A stretch of 64,000 nucleotides of DNA from Sphingomonas lacusdianchii. Lineage in GTDB: Bacteria > Pseudomonadota > Alphaproteobacteria > Sphingomonadales > Sphingomonadaceae. Of this stretch, positions 1 to 7,759 are shown in pieces. Numbering within the stretch: position 1 is the stretch's first letter; every line of letters begins with the position of its first letter. The DNA lies in contig NZ_JAKRET010000007.1 of NCBI RefSeq assembly GCF_022664395.1, forward strand, positions 1-64,000, given 5' to 3'. The notes below the pieces were generated by a model. That model did not search any database and was not told where the DNA came from. It saw only the letters and a list, made by a program, of their open reading frames with translations. Made by a program: the position numbers and the translations under genes.

Positions 1-287
1 CCGCAAGCGTCGACACCGCCATTGCCGGTCTCCGGCTCCGCTTCGCTCCACCTCCGCCCGGCAATGGCGGCGGACACAACAATGCACTAACAATCACCCC
101 GGACCACCCGGTGGGGGCTGCTCAGTTTACGAGGAGCGGCCGGCAGGCGCCGGAAAAGGCAGTATCTGGGGACGAGGATTAAAGGGCATCGGCGACACAA
201 TCCTGAGTGCGTTGGGCATATGATCGCATTAAGCTTATGATACACCCAACGACCATTTCTGTCGCAGTGGCCCGCCACAGCTAAATC
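1..287. other. Left-edge non-coding stretch, possible end of a mobile element
   Basis: No convincing gene starts here. A short open frame enters from the left edge and stops at a TAA near position 89; it is too short to identify. The fold-back at 16-70 and the abrupt change of texture before the nuclease cassette could be the tail of an insertion element or integration boundary, but no transposase is visible. Positions 180-287 are the leader of the first gene, with no clear Shine-Dalgarno. Confidence 0.3.
16..70. repeat. 13-bp perfect inverted repeat
   Basis: CCGCCATTGCCGG at 16-28 is the exact reverse complement of positions 58-70, with a 29-base loop. It can form a strong hairpin. It could be a terminator of the gene to the left, a REP unit or a mobile element end. 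Confidence 0.6.
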
Positions 288-1037
288 ATGATGACTCGCC
301 AGCCCACCTTCCTGTCCGGCGTGCCAGAGGATCTGGTCCGCGCAGCCCTCAGCAAAGCCGGCGGCAATGAGATCGACAGCGGCAAGCTCGACAGTCCGGA
401 GAGCAGCGCGGCGCTGGCGATCAACGCGTTCGGCTGGTTTCTGGAACGGCCGGCTGACCTGCCACCGTTCCCTTCGCTCGCCGATCTCAACTGGCCGGCA
501 GTTCGCGTCGATGTCGAGCGACAGATGCGTTTCCCATGGCGCGGTGGGCGGCATCCTTGGCTCGACGCGGCGGTCGAAACCGCGACACAGTTGGTCGGCG
601 TCGAGTCCAAGCGGTTCGAACCGTTCCGCGACGCCAAGTCGATCAAACTGTCCGACGCCTATGATCGCGACGTCTGGGGCGAGCGGATGGCGCCGTTCAT
701 GGCGATGCGCGACCGCCTGCGCACCGGCGATGCTCGCTATGTCCACCTCGATGCCGCGCAACTGGTCAAGCACGCCTTCGGTCTGGTCACGGAGGGGCGC
801 CGTCTGGAGAAGATGCCGGTGCTGCTTTACCTCTACGCCGAACCGACGCACCGAGGCACTACCGCCATTCCGGCCACCGCGATCGAGCGGCATCGCGCCG
901 AGATCGCCGATTTCGCCACCGCGCTAGCGGGCGCCAAGGTGCGGTTCGCCGCCTGTTCGTGGCGTGAATGGCTTGCAGGCTGGACCGGCGACACCCGCGA
1001 TCACGCCAATGCGCTCATCGAGCGCTTTCAGGCATGA
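288..1037 (+). CDS. PD-(D/E)XK restriction-endonuclease-like protein (PGN_0703-type)
   Basis: A 249-residue soluble protein. The segment around residues 93-111 (LDAAVET, then GVESKRFEPFRD) has the spacing of a PD-(D/E)XK nuclease core: Asp93, Glu106, Lys108. From memory it resembles the PGN_0703 family of putative restriction endonucleases, whose role is not established. No signal peptide or membrane segment is visible. The start is ambiguous between two adjacent ATG codons (288 and 291) and has no good ribosome site. It is first of four same-strand genes; 11 bases separate its stop from the ATG of the DUF2779 gene. Nuclease fold is a motif-based inference; substrate unknown. Confidence 0.7.
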   Translation: MMTRQPTFLSGVPEDLVRAALSKAGGNEIDSGKLDSPESSAALAINAFGWFLERPADLPPFPSLADLNWPAVRVDVERQMRFPWRGGRHPWLDAAVETATQLVGVESKRFEPFRDAKSIKLSDAYDRDVWGERMAPFMAMRDRLRTGDARYVHLDAAQLVKHAFGLVTEGRRLEKMPVLLYLYAEPTHRGTTAIPATAIERHRAEIADFATALAGAKVRFAACSWREWLAGWTGDTRDHANALIERFQA

Positions 1038-1048
1038 GGGGGACGACC

Positions 1049-2551
1049 ATGACCGATCGCCCGCGCCGCTTCGGCCTCTCCAAGTCGAAGATCACGATGT
1101 TCGACCAATGCCCCAAGCGGCTGTGGCTGTCGGTGCATCGCCGTGAGCTGGCCGAGCAGGACGAAGGTGCCGAAGCACGCTTCGTCACCGGGCACGAAGT
1201 CGGCGCGATTGCCTGCTCCTTGCTGCCGGACGGCGTGATGGTCGAGGCCGAGCCGGACCTTGCAACAGCGCTCGCCACTACGCAGGCGCTGCTTGATGGC
1301 GAACACAATCGACCGATCTTCGAGGCAACGCTTCAGCACGACGGCGTCCTCGTGCGCATCGATGTGCTGGAGCCGGATGGTGCAGGCGGCTGGCACATGG
1401 CGGAGGTGAAGAGCTCGACCAAGGCCAAGGACTATCACGTCGGCGACCTCGCGACCCACCTCTGGGTCGCGCGCAATGCCGGTGTGCTGATAAGCAGCGC
1501 GGCGATCCGACATATCGACAGCAGCTTCGCTCTCGAACGCGCTGGCGATTACGATGGCCTGTTCGCCGATACCGATCTGATGGCGAAGGCCGAGCCGATC
1601 ATCGCCGGTCGAGGCGAGACCGTCGCGGCCGCGCGGGCGACGCTGGCCGGTGCCGAACCGGATACCGCGCCGGGCGCCCATTGCGATGCGCCGTTTCCGT
1701 GCGAGTTCGCCGGCTATTGTCACGCAGCGCTGCCGCCCGTGCCGGAATGGCCCGTGTCCGTGCTGCCGCATGGCGGCGGCAAGCGCTGGATCGAACAGGG
1801 TGTCGTCGATCTGCTGGCCGTCGATCCCGCCGCGCTGACCAATGCCGTCCACGCTCGGGTCCATCGCGCAACCGTGTCAGGCGAGGTGTATCACGATGTC
1901 GAGGGCGCCCGCGCAGCGATGGCCGGCTGGGCGTTCCCGCGCACCTGGCTAGACTTCGAGACGATTGGTTTCGCTGTTCCGCGCTGGATCGGCACGCGAC
2001 CATACAGCCAAGTGCCGTTCCAATTCTCGGCCCACGTCGAGACTGCGGACGGCACCATCACGCATCTCGAATTCCTGAGCCTCGACGGAAGTGATCCGCG
2101 GCGCGCGTGCGCCGAGGCGCTGGTCGAGATGGTGCCGCCGACCGGCGCGGTCATCGGCTACAACGCCAGCTTCGAAAAGGGGCGCATCCACGAACTGGCC
2201 GCCGCGTTCCCGGACCTTGCCGACGCGCTGAACGCGATGGCGGCGCGCGTCGTCGATCTGCTGCCGGTCACCCGCGCGAACTGGTATCACCGCGACCAGC
2301 GTGGCAGCTGGTCGATCAAGGCCGTGCTGCCGACGATCGCCGCCGAGATGGACTATGCCGCGCTCGAGGTGAAGGACGGCGGCAGCGCACAGGAGGCTTA
2401 CGCGGAGGCGATCGCGGCGGGCTGCACGCCGGAGCGCAGGCTGGCGCTGGATGCCGCACTGCGCGCCTATTGTGGTCGGGATACCGAGGCGATGATCGTG
2501 CTGGCGCGGCGGCTGCAACTTCATGATGATGTGTGCGGAGGGGAGAAATGA
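1049..2551 (+). CDS. Cas4/RecB-like nuclease fused to a DUF2779 exonuclease-like domain
   Basis: A 500-residue, two-part protein. The N-terminal half looks like a Cas4/RecB-type PD-(D/E)XK nuclease: Cys21 in an FDQCPKRLW context, a GHEVG motif at 49-53, Asp105, and EVK at 119-121. Cys212, Cys218 and Cys224 follow and with Cys21 could hold a 4Fe-4S cluster. The C-terminal part is DUF2779, with exonuclease-like motifs WLDFET (Asp302, Glu304), VIGYNASFEKGR (369-379) and YCGRDTEAM with Asp478, recalling DEDD/RNase H-fold 3'-5' exonucleases. The ATG at 1049 is preceded by GAGGGGG and matches the start of homologous sequence; the frame opens farther upstream at 968 but that overlaps the previous gene. 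It ends in an ATGA overlap with the next gene. Confidence 0.8.
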   Translation: MTDRPRRFGLSKSKITMFDQCPKRLWLSVHRRELAEQDEGAEARFVTGHEVGAIACSLLPDGVMVEAEPDLATALATTQALLDGEHNRPIFEATLQHDGVLVRIDVLEPDGAGGWHMAEVKSSTKAKDYHVGDLATHLWVARNAGVLISSAAIRHIDSSFALERAGDYDGLFADTDLMAKAEPIIAGRGETVAAARATLAGAEPDTAPGAHCDAPFPCEFAGYCHAALPPVPEWPVSVLPHGGGKRWIEQGVVDLLAVDPAALTNAVHARVHRATVSGEVYHDVEGARAAMAGWAFPRTWLDFETIGFAVPRWIGTRPYSQVPFQFSAHVETADGTITHLEFLSLDGSDPRRACAEALVEMVPPTGAVIGYNASFEKGRIHELAAAFPDLADALNAMAARVVDLLPVTRANWYHRDQRGSWSIKAVLPTIAAEMDYAALEVKDGGSAQEAYAEAIAAGCTPERRLALDAALRAYCGRDTEAMIVLARRLQLHDDVCGGEK

Positions 2552-2970
2552 AGATGGACGACGATGCCAATTCGCTGGTGCTGGAATCGATGCCGCCGAA
2601 GCGCGTGCTTCGCGACCGCATCGACCGCCTGTCGGTGTCGGCGGATGCAAAGGCGCTGCTGAACGATCTGCTCGAGATGGCGATAGAGGTCGGTGGTCGT
2701 GTCATCGCCGGCCGACGAATCCTCGCCTTCGTCTTCGATCTGGTCGAACGCTTTCCGAACACCGCCTTCGGCGTGATCGTCGCTTCGGTGGTTTCCACGC
2801 TGATCGCGTCGATCCCGCTGCTCGGCCTGGTGCTCGGTCCGCTTCTTTCGCCGCTGTTGCTGGCTTTCGGCCTGGCTGCCGGCGCGATCGCAGACCTCAA
2901 GGATGCCCCGCTACGAGCACGGGTGGGCGCACTGGAGCGCCATTTCGCATCCGCGAACCAACATGCGTGA
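2548..2970 (+). CDS. Small membrane protein of the nuclease/TerB cassette
   Basis: A 140-residue protein of unknown function. Residues 1-70 are soluble and partly helical; residues 73-117 form one long or two short hydrophobic segments rich in Leu, Gly and Pro; a short basic tail follows. The ATG at 2548 overlaps the preceding stop (ATGA) and has an excellent ribosome site (GGAGGGGAG) inside the end of the upstream gene. Its stop overlaps the next gene by 8 bases, so all three are probably translationally coupled. The context suggests a membrane anchor or effector for the cassette; that is inference only. Confidence 0.7.
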   Translation: MKMDDDANSLVLESMPPKRVLRDRIDRLSVSADAKALLNDLLEMAIEVGGRVIAGRRILAFVFDLVERFPNTAFGVIVASVVSTLIASIPLLGLVLGPLLSPLLLAFGLAAGAIADLKDAPLRARVGALERHFASANQHA

Positions 2971-3886
2971 GGGTGGCGCAGTCGACCTTACGCTGAAGGA
3001 AGGGTTCGCCTCCGTCGATCGCGTGGTGGCGGATCCGGTACGCTTCAAGCTGCGCCTCGGGATCGGTGAGGAGGCGTACACATCGCTGCGTCTGAAGAAC
3101 AACGTCCTGAAGGTCTGGGATATCGGCAGTTGGGGCGGGACCGGCGCGGCAGTGGCGTCGTCGAAGATGGTCGCCAGCACGTTCTTCGCGCCGACCGGCT
3201 TCATGGCGCTGATCGGCCTTGGCACCGCGGCGACGCCGGTCGGATGGGTCGTGGCGGCGGCGGTGACGTCGGCCGGCGCCTATTACGGCGTGACGCGCCT
3301 GTTCGGCCGCTATGCCGGATCACGCGTCGACACGATCCCCAAGTTCATCAACACACCCATCGACGTCCTCGGCGCTGCCCTGCTGGACCTGATGGGCGGG
3401 CTGGCGATCCGTGTCGCCGCCATCGACGGCGAGATCGACGATCGCGAGATCGAGACCATCGTCGATCACTTCGTCGCCGATTGGGGCATGGATCGGGACT
3501 ACGTCGAACAGGCGCTGTCGGTGTTCCAGGCAAATATCGCCAAGGCAACGATCAAAGAACTCGCGGGCGAGCTCGCGAAGTTTATGACCGCTAACCCTGA
3601 TTGCAACGCGACCGCAATGTCGGCAACGCTGACCGCCTTTCTGCTGGATATCGCGATGGCCGATGGACGGATCGACGAACGCGAAGATCTGGCGATCGAC
3701 GCTATCGCCGGCGTCATGGCACAGTCAGAGCCGGGAATGATCGTCAGACTTGGGGACGGTGCGAGCCGTGCATGGTCGGCGACTACGGATGCGGTCGCAG
3801 CGGTCGCGCAGACCCTGCCAGACAAAATGAAAAATCTCTATGCGCTAGGCGGGAAGCAAACCAAGGCGAGCAGTGACGAGGCCTGA
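2963..3886 (+). CDS. TerB-like domain membrane protein
   Basis: A 307-residue protein. Residues 60-115 hold Gly/Ala-rich hydrophobic segments that could insert in a membrane. Residues 135-240 resemble a TerB (tellurite-resistance/co-chaperone) all-helical domain, with two acidic motifs: DGEIDDREIE near 155-164 and ADGRIDERED in the second half. The start at 2963 is chosen because it lies 8 bases inside the preceding gene; the open frame extends 60 bases further upstream without support. TerB domains recur in membrane-linked stress and conflict systems. It is the last gene of the cassette; about 365 bases without a gene follow. Confidence 0.7.
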   Translation: MREGGAVDLTLKEGFASVDRVVADPVRFKLRLGIGEEAYTSLRLKNNVLKVWDIGSWGGTGAAVASSKMVASTFFAPTGFMALIGLGTAATPVGWVVAAAVTSAGAYYGVTRLFGRYAGSRVDTIPKFINTPIDVLGAALLDLMGGLAIRVAAIDGEIDDREIETIVDHFVADWGMDRDYVEQALSVFQANIAKATIKELAGELAKFMTANPDCNATAMSATLTAFLLDIAMADGRIDEREDLAIDAIAGVMAQSEPGMIVRLGDGASRAWSATTDAVAAVAQTLPDKMKNLYALGGKQTKASSDEA

Positions 3887-4251
3887 CGGAAGCCGTCCCT
3901 GAAAGCAGAGCTGAGGCCAAGCAGCGCCAAATCGCACCTCCATCACTGACGACGAACCGAAATTATCCAACAATCTGAGTGCCCAGCTTTGTCCCCTGTG
4001 GGGCACCACTTCTCCTGAGGGGAGGAGAACCGAAAAGTCGGTAGGCATCGGCAGCCAGTGGTACCTAGACCCGCCACATGACAGGCTTCCGAATGCGCGC
4101 GCACAGCGAACCTTGGCCGGCGCGGCCAGGAGTGGGTCTTTCGGGGGCGATAATCGTATCGCCATCGGCTTCGGGAAAACCGTCCGTAACCATCCCGCCA
4201 TGGTCACTCCGGCCGTCACAATCCTGCGGCGCCGATAGATGCCCTCCCCTC
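3887..4251. other. Intergenic region between convergent genes
   Basis: No gene seen. The TerB gene ends on the left and the NagX-like gene ends on the right. Two small hairpins could act as terminators: GTGCCC 3979-3984 with GGGCAC 4001-4006, and TTCTCC 4010-4015 with GGAGAA 4024-4029. Neither has a T run. Confidence 0.4.
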
Positions 4252-5376
4252 CTAGACCTTCAGCAGCCAGCCGCGGCGGTCGAGCCACCAGCCGAACGCC
4301 CAGCAGACCAGCGCGTAGCAGATGGCGCAGGCCAGCGACCCGACCGGGCCGGGGGCGATCGTCTGGAAGACAGCGATTCCGATCCAGTCGTACAGCCCGC
4401 CATAGCGCGGTACCGGCACCAGTTGCAGCGTCACGACCAGCAGTTCGGAGAAGATGTAGATCGCGAGCGGATTGCGCCCGAGGATGGTCAGGAACCGCCG
4501 CCCGACGGCAACCCCGCGCATCTCGATCGCCCAGACGAAACCGGCCAGCAACAGCATGTCGATACCGATCGTCAGCAACGCGAACGGCCCGGTCCACAGC
4601 CGCTTGCCGATGGGAAACCAGGGCGACCAGAGAAGGGCGAGCGCGATCGATCCTGCGCCGGCGACTGCGATCCCCGCGACCGATCGGGCATGTTTGCCGG
4701 CCCGTTGCACCCGGCGGCCAACCAGAAACCCGGCTAGCACATTGACCGTCGACGGCAGCGTACCGAGCAGCCCTTCGGGATCGAAGCCGTCCATCTTGCG
4801 GTAAAGATGATCGCGCCCGAACAGGGTGATGTCGATCGTCGTGCCGATATTGCCGAGCGGGGCATAGGCCTGTCCCGCCGGACTGAACCCCAGCAGGATC
4901 AGCCAATAGCCGATGAGCAACGCAGCACAGATCACCAGTACCGCGCGCGGCGAGCAACAGCGGGCGATCGGCGCGGCCAGCAGATAGCAGAGCGCGATCC
5001 GTTGCAGCACGCCTGGGATCCGCGCGTCGCCAAGCGATTTCGCCACGAAGCCGCCATCGGGTCCGGGTGCCACGAACGGATACCAGAACATCAGAAAGCC
5101 GAGCAGGAAGATCAGCGCCGCCCGCTTCGCCACGCGAGCGAGGAAGGCGGCTGCGGGCATGTCGGGCCGCAGCGCGAAGCTCATCGCATTGCCGACCGCG
5201 AACAGAAAGGTCGGGAAGATCAGGTCGGCCAGGGTAAAGCCGAACCATGGTGCATGGCTCAGTTGCGCGAAGGGCGCGGCGCCCGGCCCGGCGGTGTTGA
5301 CGACGATCATCAGGAAGATCGTCGCGCCGCGGAACATGTCGAGCGAAACGAAGCGCACGCGGGCGGGTGCGCTCAT
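4252..5376 (-). CDS. nagX: NagX-like DUF5009 / heparan-alpha-glucosaminide N-acetyltransferase-like membrane protein
   Basis: A 374-residue polytopic membrane protein with about ten hydrophobic segments. The N-terminal VRFVSLDMFRGATIF motif is typical of the DUF5009/DUF1624 family, related to the catalytic part of eukaryotic HGSNAT. Bacterial members (NagX) sit in N-acetylglucosamine loci and are thought to act on amino sugars at the inner membrane. The ATG at 5376 overlaps the stop of the GH89 gene (ATGA), so the two are co-translated; the open frame extends 225 bases further upstream but only as low-complexity Arg/Pro sequence inside the GH89 gene. Family call strong, exact reaction uncertain. 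Confidence 0.8.
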   Translation of the reverse strand: MSAPARVRFVSLDMFRGATIFLMIVVNTAGPGAAPFAQLSHAPWFGFTLADLIFPTFLFAVGNAMSFALRPDMPAAAFLARVAKRAALIFLLGFLMFWYPFVAPGPDGGFVAKSLGDARIPGVLQRIALCYLLAAPIARCCSPRAVLVICAALLIGYWLILLGFSPAGQAYAPLGNIGTTIDITLFGRDHLYRKMDGFDPEGLLGTLPSTVNVLAGFLVGRRVQRAGKHARSVAGIAVAGAGSIALALLWSPWFPIGKRLWTGPFALLTIGIDMLLLAGFVWAIEMRGVAVGRRFLTILGRNPLAIYIFSELLVVTLQLVPVPRYGGLYDWIGIAVFQTIAPGPVGSLACAICYALVCWAFGWWLDRRGWLLKV

Positions 5377-7685
5377 TCGGCGTCTGCCAGTGCCAATACC
5401 GTGCGCGCCTGTGCGATGACGTCGCGCGGGCGGGTGCGGCGATAGACCTTGTCGTCCTGCACCCAGTCGCGTTCCCATGCCTTCATCGCGGTGCGGAAGG
5501 CGGCATCGTCGAACGGCTTGCCGGTGACGGCGGCGGCGCGGCGGTCCTGCAGAAAGCGTTGCCAGCGCGGCAGGTAGAAATCGGCGACCATGCCCTGCCA
5601 CGCCTTCGATGCATAATCGGCGAGATTGCCGTCACCACCCCAGATCGTCACCTGCGCTTTGGCATTGGCGACGAAGTCGCGCGCGTCGGCAGGTGTGCGG
5701 GCATAGCCGCGCGCCATGTCGATCCAGCTCGACAGCGTCTCCTGCTGGTCGCCGAGCAGCAGGTCGATGGCCCGCGCCAGCGGCGCGATCCCCGCTGCCG
5801 CCCGGTCGCCGCCGGCGACGTCGCCCGCAGCATAGGCGGTCACCGCCCGCTTCACCCGCGCGTCGAGCCGAAGCAGTGCGTAATGGCGGGTGAAGTCGAC
5901 CAGATCGTAGCGATAGAGCGCCTCCCCGTGCAGTTGCGGTGCCTGACCCAACAACAGGTCGATCCCGGCGCGCAACGCCGCCGGGTCGCCCGGCGATGCC
6001 GGCCAAGCGGTCGCCACCTCGGTCGGACGCTTGAAGAACAGATAGGCGCCGGCCTTGTTCTCCCACCAGCGTGGCGTCCAGTAACGGCTGCTATAGGCGC
6101 CCTTCGCAATATCGACCCACGCGGCATCGATTGCCGGGTTCGCCGAACCATAGCGTGCCGCTGTATAGTCGTGCAGCCAGCCGGCGGTCGACGCGCCGCC
6201 CCGATTCCACGCCAGATCATAGCTGTTGGCGTAGACGATCGAGTTATTGTGCAATCCTTCGGGGAACATGCCGAACCCGGTCAGCCGCCCCTTGCCCGCG
6301 TCGGCGGCGAGCGCCGCCAGATCGCGGCGATAGAAATCGAGATCGCCATAGACCGGGTTCGACCCGCCATAATTATGGACATAGCCATAGACCCAGTTCT
6401 TGCCGTCGAACGCATTGGTATCGTGCCAGATGCCGGGATAGCGATCATTGCCGATATCGAGCAGCAGCATCCGCTGGTCGGGCACCTTCGACAGGAAAGC
6501 GGCGATGGCATCGGGCGTCCAGAAATGCTTGTCCGCGCCGAACAGCCAGCCCTGCATGACCCACGTCGCGCCCGGCGCGGCATCGGCGATCGAGCGGTAC
6601 AGCCGTTCGCCATAGGCGGCGAGCCGCACCGCGCGGACTTCGGGCGGCAGGGCAGCGGCGCGCGCGGCGGCCGTGTTGGCGATGCTGTCGCCATACACCG
6701 CGCTGGCCGCATCGCTGCCGTCCTCGGCGATCGGCGGCACCATTTCGTTGAAGGCGTCGGCTAGGTAATATTGCCCCGCGCCATATTCGCGAGTGTAGAG
6801 GTCGATGAACCGCTTCGCCAAGACCGCGAAGAGCGGGTCGGACGGGTCGAGCCAATAGGTGGCGTTGAACCCTTCCCATGCCCGCATCTTGTAGATCCGC
6901 GCCTTGGGATGGGCGTCTGCGAAGGCTTTGGGCACATAGCCGGCAAAGGCGGGCAGCACCGGCGTCATGCCGAGCGCGCGCATCCGCGACAGGATACGCC
7001 GTTGCAGCGCGTGCTTGTCGTCGATCCAGTTGGCCGACAACGGGCTGCGATACCCCTCGATATTGCCCATGCGCTGCCAGGGAAGGAAGGCCGGACCCGA
7101 CATCGACCCGGCAATGGCAGCGTCGGACAGGCCGTTCTCCCGCCACAGCGCGCGCCAGATATATTCCTGCCCCTCCATCGCCAGCGGCATGTCGACGCCC
7201 TGCGCCGCCATCCAGTCGATCTCGCGTTCCCAGCGCGCCCAATCCCAGAAGGGCGTGGTGTAGCCATAGGTGCAGGTGTTCAGATAGACGCGGTGCGCAA
7301 AGGGCGACGTCACCGGTCCGGTCGTGCCCTGTGGCAGCCGCGCGGGCAGCGCGATCCGGTCGCCCTCCCAACTGAGCGACGCCGCGCCCGCCGCGTTCCA
7401 ATAGCTATAGGCGCCCCGCACCAGCGCCACCGGCGAGGTCGCCTCGATGCGGGTGCGGCGACCATCGGCGGTGATGCTATAGGCCGGATCGGTACCGGGG
7501 GTCAGCGTCAGCGCGAGCCGTTCGGGTGCGAGCCGCAACCGGGCGAGCGCCGCCCGTGCCGCCGCGACGCCGGTCGGTTCGGCCTTCAGCGCGGGGGCCG
7601 TCGGGGCGGGGCGGGCGGACAGGGGATTGGCGATCCCGGCCAGCACCATCGCCCCGGCCCAGAACAGCGTCCTCGGAATCGTCAT
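5373..7685 (-). CDS. Alpha-N-acetylglucosaminidase, GH89 (NAGLU family)
   Basis: A 770-residue exported glycosidase. An N-terminal hydrophobic stretch (residues 8-25) acts as signal peptide. Residues 130-320 match the NAGLU TIM barrel, with HRVYLNTCTYGYTTPFWDW near 131-149, the conserved FNEM with Glu314, and MFPEGLHNNS with Glu476; these two glutamates correspond to the catalytic pair in human NAGLU and clostridial GH89 enzymes. It removes terminal alpha-linked GlcNAc, as found in heparan sulfate or capped mucin glycans. It lies 74 bases downstream of a TonB receptor and overlaps the NagX-like gene. Length agrees with the family. Confidence 0.9.
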   Translation of the reverse strand: MTIPRTLFWAGAMVLAGIANPLSARPAPTAPALKAEPTGVAAARAALARLRLAPERLALTLTPGTDPAYSITADGRRTRIEATSPVALVRGAYSYWNAAGAASLSWEGDRIALPARLPQGTTGPVTSPFAHRVYLNTCTYGYTTPFWDWARWEREIDWMAAQGVDMPLAMEGQEYIWRALWRENGLSDAAIAGSMSGPAFLPWQRMGNIEGYRSPLSANWIDDKHALQRRILSRMRALGMTPVLPAFAGYVPKAFADAHPKARIYKMRAWEGFNATYWLDPSDPLFAVLAKRFIDLYTREYGAGQYYLADAFNEMVPPIAEDGSDAASAVYGDSIANTAAARAAALPPEVRAVRLAAYGERLYRSIADAAPGATWVMQGWLFGADKHFWTPDAIAAFLSKVPDQRMLLLDIGNDRYPGIWHDTNAFDGKNWVYGYVHNYGGSNPVYGDLDFYRRDLAALAADAGKGRLTGFGMFPEGLHNNSIVYANSYDLAWNRGGASTAGWLHDYTAARYGSANPAIDAAWVDIAKGAYSSRYWTPRWWENKAGAYLFFKRPTEVATAWPASPGDPAALRAGIDLLLGQAPQLHGEALYRYDLVDFTRHYALLRLDARVKRAVTAYAAGDVAGGDRAAAGIAPLARAIDLLLGDQQETLSSWIDMARGYARTPADARDFVANAKAQVTIWGGDGNLADYASKAWQGMVADFYLPRWQRFLQDRRAAAVTGKPFDDAAFRTAMKAWERDWVQDDKVYRRTRPRDVIAQARTVLALADAE

Positions 7686-7714
7686 CGCACACCCCCGCCG
7701 GAACGCGATAGCGA

Positions 7715-7748
7715 CGGGATGGGGGTAGGTCCGGCACCCCCCATCCCG
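7715..7748. promoter_or_regulatory. Intercistronic hairpin between receptor and GH89 gene
   Basis: CGGGATGGGGGT (7715-7726) pairs with ACCCCCCATCCCG (7736-7748) across a 9-base loop. It lies just after the receptor stop and could stabilise the receptor message or act as a partial terminator that lowers expression of the GH89-NagX genes. Confidence 0.5.
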
Positions 7749-7759
7749 CCATCACCGGA

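Noticed and set aside
968..1048. 27-codon N-terminal extension of the DUF2779 protein
   Set aside because: It overlaps the preceding gene, has no ribosome site, and the conserved LSKSKI start region begins just after ATG 1049, which has GAGGGGG upstream.
3845..5248. Long open frame on the minus strand ending inside the TerB gene
   Set aside because: Its product is Arg/Ala/Gly-rich, has no family motifs, and runs through the NagX-like gene in the wrong frame; the NagX frame has clear membrane segments and conserved motifs.
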